The notes below the pieces were generated by a model. The model was not told the origin of the DNA. It did no database searches and worked only from the letters and a program-made list of their open reading frames with translations. Below, in pieces: positions 32,681 through 47,000 of a stretch of DNA of 64,000 nt (position 1 is the stretch's first letter; the number at the start of each line of letters is the position of its first letter). The translations under genes and the position numbers were made by a program. Source of the stretch: Agelas oroides (taxonomy: Eukaryota; Porifera; Demospongiae; Agelasida; Agelasidae); contig OX422201.1 of NCBI GenBank assembly GCA_949130485.1, positions 3,198,516-3,262,515 of the forward strand. The letters are read 5' to 3'.

Positions 32681-35600
32681 TTATGATAACTCAAATCCAG
32701 CATTTGAAGATATAGCATATCGCAGTTTATCTCTGAGAACACTCCTCTTGGTATAGTTTGGAAGCTTAAGCAGGTTGAAACAAGTAGATGCCGTAGGAAG
32801 TCTATCCTTTGTCCCACGTTGTCTTACAGAGAAGAATCCTCGCAGCACACTGGAAAGGGAATCACCACGGTCCTACAGAAAGAGTCAATGTATCTGTTTA
32901 GGTACTGGGAATGGTCTAGGAATGAGGCTAATTATATCAATAAGGATGTGTGTGTGTGTGTGTGTGTGCACGGTGTGTGTCTGTGTGCATGGTATGTGTG
33001 TGCCTATTTGTGATATATTATACACACACACACACACACAGAGGAATTGAGTCAGTTTACAAATTAGACACACTCAGGTAAGAACCTTAGCTATACCAGC
33101 AAGACCACATAAGAATGGATGCTCATTCTTATGCACTTGTACAACCAAGCAGGTAACATCCCAGACAGCCACATAAATTTTTGAAGTTTGACCATCCATT
33201 CTGTTCTGTAGTCCATTCCGCCACTCCAGTCAATATTCTAGTCTAGCAACTAAATACCAGTCCAGAAGAAGTGATTAACATGAGTGACAAAACTTATACA
33301 AAGTGAGCACAGGAAACTGGAAATTGAAAAAAAAGGGAGTAGTATAGCCACACGCCTTCACTGATCTTCAGTCTATGGTCAGTTGGTACTAACTTTGTAA
33401 CAGTCTGCCTTGGAGGGTTCACAGAAAAGAGGAAAAATGATTTGCGTAGTGAGAACAGGGCAAGTGGTAATTGTCTAGGGCCTTAAAAGAGCAAGGGGTA
33501 CTGTCATGTTGGAGTCCAGGAAAGTAGTGTAGGCTTTGATAGGCAGTAGCTAGATATGCATGATTGATGGCATAAATTGCGCATATCTAGCTACTGCCTA
33601 TTAAAGCCTACACCACTTGCCTTCGCTTTGAGAGGAGTACCTTTGTTCTTTTAAAGACCCTCAACAATGTTACGCTGTCGTTCTAAATGCTTGATGGCTT
33701 ATCTCGATAAAATTAATTAAGCCTAGTTCAACAGTGAATCCTGGCCGGCAAGTATCTGTAGCTCACAACAGTGTCTATCCTCTGACCTCCAGATGTAGGA
33801 CTCATCTCGGCAAAGAGATGTGGCTTGTGTACTGTGAACATGCACATTCTTAGAATTTGCTTGGTGATGCTAGGTGGGACCCAGTACTTGCTTCACTCCC
33901 AGACTCCCTGGCACTCAGCGTTCTCTAAATGACCATGTAACTCTTTCACTTAGTTGTCTTGACCAATCTAGAATATGATCCAGCAACAACTCAGCATGTA
34001 TATCTCAGTTCCAGAGGCCCATTTTGGGCACATGCGCAGAAAATGTCCTTTTAGATGGGAGAGTAGCAGAGGTTGATCTACACAGGCTATGCGTAAATGA
34101 CAAGCTAGACTGCTCATACACAGCAGAGATTCCCCTACTAGATTCCTGACCTAGATTCATGGTTGAAGTGTGAAGTTTGGATGGTGAAATGACTGCCTTG
34201 TGTAATTATCTATCTTTGCCTTCTACTACTTAGTATTCAGGCTGCTACTCATTCAGGTTTGCTCCTTGCATGATGATGAAACATCTCCCTAGTTATTTGG
34301 ATGGCACTTTTTCTACCATCACTACGTGAGAAATCCTGGGCAGCAGATTTATACAGACCATGCAAAATAATATACATGGGCAATAGAAACCCAGTGTTTG
34401 CATCAACTATGTACAGTGGGTATAAGAACTTGGAAGCCATTTACATGACATACCTCTTCCTCTGTAAGCTCCACACAACGAATTGAAAATGGTGGCTCCA
34501 AATGACTGAAACCCAGTAGAGGAGGTTTTGAGCAGCTTGTAACAAACTGGAACCAAAATGAAGTCAATTAAGTATTGTTTAATTCACTTTGACTAGTTGT
34601 ATGTATACCTTTAGAAATGCTGCTTTCTCATCCGGGGTGAAATCATTCTTGAGAATTTCCCAGAGCCAGCCAATCACCTTATGACGGTCATGATAGCCAC
34701 CATAGTACTGTGCGTGTTTTCTAGAAATGATTAGGAATCAAAATGGTGCACTACATTACTGTTTGTAACCAATTATGTAGGAGATAGTGGATACCTAGTA
34801 CATATGTTGCATTGCAATATTGCTAACCTAATTGTATAAGCTCCATGTACAAAGGTATTAATACCACTAGTGTAAATGTAGAACATTGTGGGGCGAGCCT
34901 GAGTGAGCAACACAGAACAGCATCGATTGGCTAAGACTTGATTACCAGGTAATGCCTGGCTTGTCATGCATAGTTTTTCCACATACAGGAGAAGCGTCGA
35001 ATGGTCACTACACATGATAAACACAATACAACGTCAGCTATTTAACTATCAAAGAATCTCTGCTGCCTTTTGCGTTCTGTAAGTAGCCAGGTTTGTCCTC
35101 ACAACTTCCAGCCCTTGTACAGTAAACATTCACACCCCGCTATATACTCTTCCCAAGCATCTCTCCTTCTCATCTTCATCCACACAGCTCGTGCTGGAAA
35201 GTAAAATGTTACTTATTGTCCACATGCAACCCAGGGTTGTGTTAAATTACAGTCTAAACAGACATATGGAATACACATATTTATACATACAGAGTACGCA
35301 TATACAAAAAATCCACTGTTCAACTTGCTAGTGTGGGGTTTGCTCAGGCTTGCCCCAATTAACACCTTACAGCATGCTGTTTACTACACAAAAAACCTTG
35401 TTTACAAATGTACATATATCTACATGTTCTACCATGGGAGCTCACATGCACAGTAAACCGTGCAAACCAAGCGAGTGAGGTGCTAGCTAGCTAGGGTTAC
35501 GATTACAGCTAGCTAGGATACATGTAGCTGACCTACAGAACATGTGAAGTTTGCATTGACCATTATTGACTGTGATCAGTGAACTGTTTTTGGTCAGTGG

Positions 35601-38600
35601 CAGTGTCCAAGATTGACAACAGATGACAGTAGGGTTGCTCGTAAATGCAGAATCTGCTAGTCCACCTCAATGCTTACCTCATCAATGACATGCATTTACG
35701 ATGTAAAGGTACTTGACTAAAATGCCATAAGCTGTGTTTACACGTAGCGCTTAAGCTGGTTCCCAAGCCGGTTTCTATTGATGACGCACCATTGGCCCCC
35801 AATGGAAAGAAATGGCCCCCTATTTTCAATTGCGATGGCCACTTTGGCCCCCAAGGTTCAAAGGCTGTAACATGTGTACTCACGCATGTGCACATGCACA
35901 CTAACCTCGTGCGACTTAGCCTTTACGTACTATGTGTGATTAGCAATGGCTGATATCACCAAGTTTTTGACAAAGAATACGACTGGAGAAGAGGATACTT
36001 CTACTAGTAGCGATGGATCAAGCGACAGCAGGGAAGAGATGGACTCGACTCCCCCGAGAAAATGAGGGCCTACGTTAACCTCACCTTCACCTGTGCCAGC
36101 AAGCCTGTCATCCCAGTCACATAATCAAAAATACAATGCTGCCTGGGAAAAAAGCTTCCCATGGTTGGTGTACAAAAAGGAAACTTCTACTATGATTTGT
36201 ATTCCATGTAAGAAGGCCAAAGCTGATACAGTTTGGGCATCGACAGGTTGTGAAAAGTTGAAAGAAGATTCAATCGTTCGGCATGCTCATTCGGCTGTAC
36301 ATCGCCAGTCAACTAGCGTGACCCAGCTACAAAAACTATCTGCTACTGCCTTCACTAGGTCACATAAAAAGCAGACCGATTCTCTAGTTATTCTGTGCAG
36401 AAACGTGCATTGGTTAGCTATGGAGAATGTAGCCATCCTGAAAGCAACCTTCGTTGCATGATTTAGCCAAGCTTAATGGCGTGTAGATTGAGATTGGCTC
36501 TTACCAGGGAAAAATGGCTGCATGGCAATTTGTCGAGGCTCTCAACCGAGTTGTAGAGGATGAGATCATGGAAACACTTAAAGCCAGCCCATTTTATTCA
36601 CTTATGGCTGATGATATTTCTGTGTCAAAGAATCTTATTCTGTACGTACGCTATCTGAAGGGAGGCAAGAGTTTAACCCACTATCTCAAGCTTGTTACTC
36701 TCACCCAAGGTGATGCTGAGGCGATATACACTGCAATATCAAGCCTTCTTAGTGAGAAACATCTTGAGAAGGCAAAGCTTGTTGGCTGGGCTAGTGACGG
36801 TGCAGAGGTAATGCTTGGAGTGCACCCTGGGGTACAAGCTAGACTTAAACATGATGTGCCCTACCTTACCTTAAAGGTCTTGTTTAGGCTAGTCCCACCT
36901 TATTTCACCTGTATTACCACTTCTGCAAGGAGTTAGCCTGAGAAACTTGATCCACAGCTTCCTTCAGAAGTTCTTGGCAGGTTCATGACCCTGACCACAC
37001 CCACTCATTACCGAGCGTTCAATAGTCAGGGCCCTCCGACCAGAGAACACTCCTGCAGACTGAAAGCTGCCTAAAAAGCCAGAAATGGAGTCCCTACAAG
37101 GTGAAGGGACCATTTTCTACGCTCGTTTGTACATGAAAGCAGAGGAACGGACCATCCAGCGCTGACCAGGCCTTTTCTATAGCCAGCTGCAACAGCTGCC
37201 ATGCACTGTCACCCAGAGCGGTGCACCCACCTCCCCCTGTCCCACCTTTTCTGCTAGTGCAGAACGTATCTTCAAAACGGATTGCGCCAACTGATAACAT
37301 GCGGCCAAATTTCGATGACGACTATAGTCGTCATTCGTAGTTAAAAGGTTAATGGGAAAAAAGAGCCCTAAAAGCAGCCATTTAATAATATTCATGAGAG
37401 CTCTGCTGACAGATGGAGTCAGAGTGTGTCAAGTAAAAGCTTACCACACAGAGTTGGCTACTACTTGTCCTTGCATGGTTCTTATAGAGATCCACGACTC
37501 CGAAACACACTGGACCTCAACCGTGGGTATTCATGATCTACCTGATAAGGGTTGCGACCCACAAAGGGTTAGATGAATGCTTAGGACTGGATTCAATTTT
37601 AGCTTGCCTGCTACTTCTTAACTTCTGGCCTCATATTCTAGCCCCTTTACCCACCATTAGCCCTTTAAATAATTTCCCTAAAGGTCTTGTGTAGACTAGT
37701 CCCACCTTCTTTCACCTGTATTTCCACTTCGTAGTTAAAGGGTGAAGAATGAAATAGAGATGTACTTGCATGTGTTGAGTAGTATGTTGGAAGGTGGTTT
37801 CATGTAGGCTATCACTCTAGCCTGGTTTCCAACTCTAGACAAGGTCCAACCTGGGCTCATCTGGCTGTACCAGAACAAGTGCTTGAGCACTAGGGTCTGG
37901 TGTCGACTTAGGCCTACTCTGTTTAAAGCTGTTGGTCATGTGAGCTTAGTACCATGTAGGTTGTGAAATATGGCCAAGCAACCAACAAAACACCCTAGAA
38001 CACTCCAGGACTGTTTCTCTAGAATATCTGATGCCATTCAAATGACAGTGTTAGTGAAGCAGCCAAATACTATGACCATGAGTTCTATGTTGGGAATACT
38101 ATCACAGTAACTGCTATTGGTGATGAATCTGCACGGCAGAATTCTGATGAGTTAAGATTTTCAAGTGACATTGCTCAGTCAACTGATGATAAACCTACTC
38201 AGCCTATGCTGTCACATTTTCCAAGTACTAATGGGGAGTTCAGTCAAAGATAGTGTCCACCGAGATACTAACATTGTACAGCACAGCCCTGCCTCTCAAA
38301 GTGGATTGTGATGCCTCAGTTGGACTTTGCCTGGGTGGGTGCCATATCATCTCATACCTATGAAGATGGGTCAGAAATACCAATTGCTTATGGCTCAGCC
38401 GATTGAAACCTCAACAGCAAGAGCAGTAGAATCACAGGAGCTAGGGGCTAATGTTGTTCAAGGGAGGGGGTGTGGCAGGCTGGGCACAAGAGTAGACCTT
38501 CAGTTGGAAAGTATAAAAACCCTTTGATCTTCCATCCCTACAACCAGCTTTAATATTATAGTGTAGATACCCTATGTAATATGATGTACACTGCATACCA

Positions 38601-41087
38601 CAAACGTTTAACATATGTAATATGCAATAGTTATGGGCACGCGTGGGTAACAAACAGTTCAGTTTGCTGACATTGTTGACATTATTGGCACTGGGAAGTG
38701 AAAGTCTGAGTGATTCAACAAATATCAAAGGCAAGCTTGTTTGCAAACCAAAAAACTTGCCACAACTTGTGATGCAAACAATTATGAGCTCACTTACGAA
38801 CCAACTGAATCTGTCGATATTGACAACGAAAACCTCAGTGCTTGCCCTTATGATACAATGCAGGCCATCAGTTGGAGGATAGATGAAATGGGACATTATC
38901 AAAGGCGGGGTTCCTTCCTACTTTGAACACAACTATGTGTAAATAGTCTGCTAAGTTTATATAATAGCAAACCTGCAAACTGCAGAAAGGGGATCTGGTG
39001 TGCAACATTTTGAGGTACAAAATTTTAGCGGATTCATCAAAAAACGGTTTTTGCAGAGTAAAATTTTCACGGATGATGGTATTTGTTAGATGACACACCC
39101 ACCAGTGAGTATGCCACACCCATCGACAATATATAACAACTCCCTCTACTGCAGATTGCATGAGATTGAGAGAGAAAAAGCGCTGACAAAATTGATAATG
39201 GCTCATTCATTTACAGTGGAAGCAATGGTGCAAGGTTACCACAAGCATTGGGACACTTGGGGGCCAATCTCGGGACAACTGCCATGCAAAACTGAGCCAG
39301 GTAGTCCTCGTGACCCTTTTGCAGTGGTGGTTGTAATTCAGAGTGAAGGTCAGCCATGCTCTCAATGGACTTTCCTCAGTTAGCTTGCTATTTTTTTCAA
39401 TGAGGTGGAACGATTACCTGCCAAGTGACTGGATCTAGACATTATTCTAAAGATCTACTGCAAGGAGGGCTGGAAATTCTTTGTGTACTGACATCTCAAG
39501 GTAGTGCGAAAGAAATAGCGAAAGCAGAGAAGCTCATTAGATCCACTCTAGTCTCAGATTCACAGATCACAAAGCCCAGTGTCCAACACGGATCTGACTC
39601 ACCACAAAGCGAAAACAGGAAGCTCAATGTCCCTGGAGAGTATAAAATTGGCACTCAAGAACTTGACCCACAGCGAATTCTGGATGGAGAGAAGCTGTCA
39701 GAACAGCACATCCACCAGGCTCAATTTCTCATAAAAAGCCAGTTTCCACAGTTGAATGGCTTGCAGTTAACTCTTCTTCATGCAGTCAAAACCATTCAGA
39801 CCTGAACTTGAATTCAGAACAATCGACTTGAAGTTTATTTATAGCCATGGAAATCATTGGATTGTTGGCTGTGATGAGGATAAGGTGAATGTGTATGACT
39901 CAGTGTACTGCACTCGTGATGAAGTAACAAAACAGGTGGTGTTCATCCATGGTGAAGTCACAGAAGCAGGATAAGAGAACAGACAGTGGAATATTTGTAT
40001 TAGCTAATGCCACAGCAATTGCAAGAAGGATTACTTTGTTTCCTACTGTATAATTTACTACCAGATAATATCTATACTGATAGTTAAGCTCTTTAAAGCC
40101 CATAACGCGTTAATGTAAATTTACGGTATATCCAGGAAATCAAAGTGCTACGGGACGTAAGCACAGATGCAACAGGGATAATGTACTCTCTGGACCCACG
40201 ACCCGGACGGTGGCGCAAGGCCGAGAGTGGAAGCAATCATTTCCACGAACGCCCTGGGTACGAAGCTACTTTTCTCGCCACACTGGACCAAAGAGCTGAG
40301 ATTACGATCTCTCTCTGTAGCTTTTAGCCATACCGCTAGCTAACGCGCAGGTCCCAGATTCACCGACCGTGAAAATTAAAACCGCGAAAATTTCTGAAAT
40401 CTGAATTTGGCTGTTTCGTGAAAATTTGTACCTGCGAAAATTACCAACCATGTGGTATTTCTGAACTTGGACCTTCATCATGGGGCCCAGGAATAGTGCT
40501 TGAACGTCCACGAGATGTCACATCTAATACTTTCGACTTTGTTCGCTATCATTGGCACTATAAAATAAGGGCTGCACCATCTTGGCAAACTCTAAGGAGG
40601 GGGTTGAGCCCCCCTAGCCCCCCTAGCCCACCCCTAGATCCACCCTTGTACCATAACAGCTTTTATCTGAATAGTCTAGAAACCATGTTGTACTTTGGCA
40701 ATGATTACATCTTCACCTTGTGGTGATTATTAAACTAGTATTGGGAAGTGATTCACCTCAAGTCATCAACATCTAGAGCCACCTGGTCACCAGATATCAG
40801 TCTCTGCAGTTCTTGCGGAGAGAAGCACATAATCCAGCTCTTGTTGACAATGGAGTGAAATCCCTGGATGAATGCAGCAGTTTGCTTTCTCAGCTGAGTA
40901 CGCATTCGGAAGTGGGCCATTCTGTGCACATAGTTGATTCTGTCAAAGAACAGGATAAATATAAATGACAGTCACCAAAGTTTGCTTCCTACATTCCTAA
41001 CGTATCACTGCTTAACAAAAACGTTCACCTGTTTTCATTAGTCACAGCAACACCACATCCACCTGGAATTAGTTCATATGATACCAA
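32681..41087 (-). CDS. UBE3B: UBE3B exons, end of N-lobe and catalytic C-lobe
   Basis: Exons: 41,029-41,087; 40,757-40,939; 34,609-34,720; 34,454-34,546; 32,681-32,872. They encode [83 protein letters not shown] and the final exon with the catalytic Cys and stop codon (TAA, 32,681-32,683). The intron 34,721-40,756 carries a hAT pseudogene and a HIRAN-Ulp1 relic. Confidence 0.94.
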
Positions 41088-44000
41088 CTAAATGAGAGAA
41101 AGACACACAAACTGACTCTGCAAGTACCAGATGGGTACAAAGTAGGCTTAGCTAGGATTCCTGCTTGGCATTCCATTTCTCAATCAAGCTTCAAAGTGTG
41201 TAAAGATTATCATGAAATTCAATACATGTAAAATGGTGCTTAGAACTCTTGCCTCATGTTGGAATAAGAGAACTTAGGGGAAAATAGAGGAAAGTGAAAA
41301 GGCCAGCAGCCGCCGGGAATTGAAGCCAGGACACCTGGCTTGCGGACTTCCAGCAGTCCCCACAATCCTCTATATGTACTGCACAGGTGAGACTAAAATG
41401 CCTCAGTTGCACACCCAGCAGCCACTCAGCAGCATGGCCCCAGAAGAGCCCCAGAAGAGCCCCAGAGCCCCAGAGACCAACTCAGAGTATCTAATTTCAA
41501 AAAATGTCTGTGGGAGCATACCCTCATACAAACTCTTATATCAAAAGTTTACATATCAGTTTTGCCTGACCACTCACACACTGACTGCTGTGACCCTGTC
41601 TCTGCTCTAAATACATACATTGGACCCTCTGGAGGCAGTTCACAATGATACTAATTATATACAGGATTTCGCACGACTTGTAGCACCCTTAAGCCTCGTT
41701 CCCAGGCCCCCGCCCAGCTTCCCGTCGCTTGCAGTACGGAAAAGCGGTAGAGAGAATTTATCACGTGAGTGACGTAGGGGTAGAGAGAAGGGTAGAGAGG
41801 ACTTAATTGAGCGTAGGTAGATCGTCAATGTGCCCACGCACGTAGTTGATCGATAATCGGCAGTACACGTAGCTGTGTTTTAGTAGGAGCCCGTTCTGCC
41901 AGTTTTTTCGAATAGTAAGCGCAGAGAAAACTTGAGCAAAGCCTAGGAAAGGGCCGCCTTGGCGTTTAATAGCGCCTTGAAAGCCATTCTCCGGGTGTAC
42001 AGCGGTCAGATTGCCAGGTAAGCGAGTAGGTTAGCATGATTTTCGAATGTACGGGTCTGTGTACGCTCACCATAGCTTTCCGTACTGCCAGGTAATGTAG
42101 CATAGTGCCGTCTAGTCCCATTCTGTCGGCCATAAAGCTATCGCAACTGAACGAATGTATTCTGTCCATACAGCGTGGGCGAGTTCATTCGTTCACCCAC
42201 ATGTAATTAAGTTCTCTCTACCTATGACGTTTCTCATGTGATAAATTATACCAGGCTCTCCCCATTCCTTTCGATTTTTCGTCCGCGCGCGGGGAGAGCC
42301 TGTGAACGAGGCTACAGCACCCTTACATGACTTGTAATTTAAGTGCTAGAGGGTAGTCAGTTCATTTTTGTCTTCTCCAGCACAGATGAAGGGTCACACC
42401 ACAATCAGCTACGTAGCTAGGCTAAGCTAATGCAACGTAAGTACAGCCTGAGATGTGCACACGTCATCATGTTACATCATGGATTAAACAATATTGTTAC
42501 CCCCTTTCGTGACACAAGGCTATCTACCTTCCAAACAAGAGTTCATAAGAAATATTATTACACATCATAATACTCAGGTTCAAAACGCATGTAACAACCA
42601 AGTACCTTTCCCATGAAGTCTTCATCCCATGAAAATGTAAGGCAAAGGTCACTGACATCACCATCATGGTGCTGAATGGAAAAAATCACCAATAAATTGT
42701 AAAATAGTGCAATTAGTTGGGAAGAATACTACTACGCCTAATTTTCTATTAACTTTCCATCCATCATCGACTACTGACCTTGATGAAACTCAAGGATTTG
42801 TATAACTCAGGATCCATGGAGGGGAGTTCATCAATGCAACTATAGGGGACAGAATGATGGTGCTCCAACATCTGGCTCAGAAAAAAGGGGGCAAAAGGCA
42901 CATCCAAGACTATGCCCTACAGAGGAATGAGACAAATGTATTGAGAATCAAATCAGTTGTAAGATGTGTAACTTCTGATACCGTTACCTAAGACAGCTAC
43001 GTAAATAGCAGGACTCAGTAAGTACACCAGTAAAACAGGATTAGAAACATCTGAACTTCTGTTACCAGTTATAGGTTACTTTGACATGCTTTTTTTCCAA
43101 ATAGTATACGTAAGGCACGATAGAGAGAAAGAATTCAGTAGTGTTGTGCATCTATGCATAAATGTAGTACACTGTCAAATGCTAAATACAGAACAGCAGA
43201 ATTATAAAATTACTATGATCAATCAAAAAATTATGCTTTCAGTGTAGTTGCCAACACTGCATGTGCAACTACCATCGAACACATCACTCCTAGCTTTAGG
43301 ACAACAATCAAGGTCTTCCACAACATTTTCAGCATTACTTTTGCAGCCCCTTTACAACTCGGAAATAAGGGAGTGACAGCAGTTACAGCGAGGGCTAGCT
43401 CACTGGATGGCTCTTAACAAACAAGGAGGCTATCACACTCTCTAATAGCGCTTCAACACATGCAGATTGCTATACCGGTACATTTCCTTAAGACATGCAC
43501 TATATGTACGTACCTCATAAACTGCCTTTCCCAGCATCCTTCCAACAAACTCAAAAAGTGATAAGTGGTTTTCATGGATGTGACTGGTGGCAGAAGGAAA
43601 GAGGTGGCCTTCGCTGTTTGTCTACAAAGTAATGAGATGTGTATTTGCTCAAGAGCAACTAATTATGGAACACAGCAATAACAGAATTACTGTGATGTGT
43701 AACATCAATATTTTTCAACCTCTCCAAGGATATAACTACCGTATTCGCTCTAATTTTCCGAATGGTCAAAAATAATTATATGGTTGTTCGGCGTTAAATA
43801 GAAAGCAAATAAATCTCGCACGCAGCTTGTTCGAGTGTAATTAGAACGGATTAGAATACTATGGAGACAACGAAGACGAGACAGCAGTCGCTTTGCAGTG
43901 AAGACGTCCCCTCACTCATTCGTCCATCGCCCTTCACTGCCAACGAAGAGATCATTATCCTCTCTGACAGCGATTGCAAAACATTCTTCAGCATTCCATG

Positions 44001-47000
44001 TTCCCTTTTTGCGCTTAGACACTGTCCAAGATGTGGTAACCACACTCTGTGATAAGCGTGGAAGCTTCTAACAGCTGCAGTGAAGCTGAACTCCAGGTCG
44101 TCTTCTCGAGCTTGTGTACACCATGTGGCGTGGCCGTTCAGTTAAATAGAACGGGTAAGAAAATTCAAAATTCAGCACGTTCAATGAATTAGGAAGGAAA
44201 CAAATATGCCATTCGAGCTATTAGAATGTTTGGATAATTAGAGTGAGTATGGTACTCTTCAAAATACTTCCTGGCTGGAGTTCATGCACTATGTACTTTC
44301 TCACATTAAGTATGGTGTTTTTTTTTGCCAGCATGAAGTCACTACCATATAAATGGAAATTTTCAAGGTATAAAAATTTCACCAGCTCATCAAAATAACT
44401 GGTTTTCACACTTTCATGGGTACGGACCACTTTCCTGGCAAGTTTCCAGGTTGCTAGAATGCTGACTAGTAGAGACAACAGAATATCATTTTTGTTCACA
44501 TGTTCAGTTCACTAACAGTGCTTATAACAATCGTCTGAAGTTCCTTATTGTCAAAAATCATCCGAGGGACCGCTACTGTTTCAGTTGCAGTATTCCTGGT
44601 GATGCAATCATAAGGTACAAGTACTAGAGTATGGCACGGGTCATGCATGGTGGTGCCATGTGACCTTACATGAATGGGACATTATCAGCCTCATCTGTGT
44701 CAATAGTAGCCTTGTACCCAGGCAGGGGAGGAGCCTGGGTAGTGGTATTAGCTGCATATTGAGTAGTACTGCTGCCTTCATATAGCTCACATGATTATTG
44801 TGTATAAAATGGTTTGTACTCTGTGTCATGTTTAGTCTGTTCAGTTGTTATTGTTTATTATCAAGACAGCCAAACCTATCTGCTAGTAAGCGACGGCGAA
44901 CGGTACATGGTGTCAGAAGTGGGATGGCCGGTACACGCTTACAACCTCCCGAGCCGTTCGACTTCAAGCAGCCAGATGAGTGGACTCGCTGGAAGCGTAG
45001 GTTTGAGCAGTACAGGGTCGCCTCCGGATTGGCGGAGGAAGGTGAAGCTCGCCAGGTGTGCACTCTGCTGTACTGCATGGGAGAGGAGGCGGGAGACGTG
45101 CTGACGACCACCAAAATAGAGGAGGCTGACAGAAAGAAGTATGACAAGGTCATTGACAAGTTTGACGGATTCTTCAAAGTGCGGCGGAACACTGTCTTCG
45201 AGCAAGCGAAATTCAATCGCCGGATGACGAATCAGTTGAGCAGTACATAACAAGTGCTGTTCCACCTACAGGAAACATGCGACTTCGGAGACGGGGCTCT
45301 TGCAGACGAGCTGCTCCGTGATAGGATCATTGTTGGCATCCGAGATACCAAACTTGCCGAGACCCTGATGCTGGATCCAGACATGAGCTTGGACAAGGTC
45401 ATGCGAGCCGTGAGACAAAAGGAGGCTGTCCACGAACAGAACAGACAACTGAAACGTGGTACCCAGGAGGACCCCATTGTTGTCGATCATGTCGGTTGCA
45501 GCGGCAAGCCACAGAAACCGCTGGGGCCCAGAGTTCATGAGAAGGAGGAAGCCAGAAACAGGACAAAGAGACCGCAAAACCACGGCCTATGCAAACGATG
45601 TGGGAAAGACCATGCCCCCACAGCCAGAGGAGATGGGGGAGGGTGTGCGTCCCTATGCTCTCTTTACCCCCAGGAACGTCCCCATACCGCTGTGGTCCAA
45701 GGTCAAGGAAGAGCTGGAACGGATGGAGAGGCTTGGGGTGATAACTAAGGTGACCCAGCCAACACCATGGTGTGCCGGGATGGTGGTTGTCCCAAAAAAG
45801 TCCGGTAGTGTGAGGATCTGCGTGGATCTCAAGCCACTGAACGAGGGGGTGCTCCGAGAGACCTACCCTATTCCTCCTGTCGATGACATGCTTGCACAAC
45901 TTGCTGGAGCCACAGTCTTCTCCAAGGTCGATGCCAACTCAGGCTTTTGGCAAATCCCGCTGGCAAAGGACTCGCAGCTGTTGACAACCTTCATCACCCC
46001 ACATGGACGCTACTGCTTCCAGAAACTCCCATTTGGCATATCCAGTGCACCCGAGCTATACCAGCGCAGAATGTCCCAGATCCTGTCGGGGCTAGGCGGT
46101 GTTCTCTGTCACATTGATGATGTCCTCATCTACGGCAGCACTACAGAGGAACACGACACTCGTCTCCGTGCAGCGCTCTCTCGTCTCCAGACAGCGGGTG
46201 TCACACTCAATGCAGATAAGTGCCTATTCTCACAAACCAGTATCCATTTCTTAGGTCATGTCATTGACAAGAACGGGGTGCACCCAGATCCAGAGAGAAT
46301 CACCGCAGTACAGAAAATGGAGGCTCCCAAAGACCTCACACAACTACGGAGGTTCATGGGTATGGCGAATCAGCTGGGCAAGTTCACTCCTAACCTCTCC
46401 ACTCTTAGTCAACCACTCAGAGAACTGATGAGCACCAAGAGATCGTGGTGCTGGGGCCAACCACAGCAGGAGTCATTTGAGCAAGTGAAGCTGGAGCTGA
46501 CGAGACCGACAGTCCTTACACTGTACAACCCGAATGCTCCCACCAAGATCTCAGCTGATGCCTCGGCATATGGGCTCGGAGCAGTACTCCTCCAGGAAGT
46601 GGAATCTGCTTGGAGACAGGTCATCTATGTGTCCCGCTCACTATCAGATACGGAGAGACGGTACGCACAGATTGAGAAGGAGGCTCTGGCTGTCACATGG
46701 GCATGCAGCAAGTTTGCCAACTACATCCTCGGTAGACCATTCCTGATCGAGACTGATCATAAACCTCTTGTGCCCATATTGAGCACTAAACATCTAGACG
46801 ATCTACCCCCGCGTGTTCTCAGGTTTCGTCTCAGGCTTGCCAGGTTCAACTATACCATCATGCATACGAACGGCAAATTGCTGTATACTGCAGACACCTT
46901 GTCACGCGTACCTCAACCAACAGAAGACCACGATCTCCTAGATGAAGCCGAATCCTTTGTGGAGGCGGTTGTGAGCACCCTACCTGCTACCACACAGCAA

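Noticed and set aside
32569-32817. Minus-strand ORF of 82 codons near 32.6 kb
   Set aside because: It is a frame shadow of the last UBE3B exon, whose correct frame ends at 32,681.
37970-38250. Second hAT N-terminus
   Set aside because: Only a short stretch resembles zinc-finger hAT leaders; there is no continuous frame or ligand pattern.
45456-45609. Start of the gypsy pol ORF at 45,456
   Set aside because: The first 50 codons are the gag frame shadow; real pol similarity starts at about 45,610 after a deletion.
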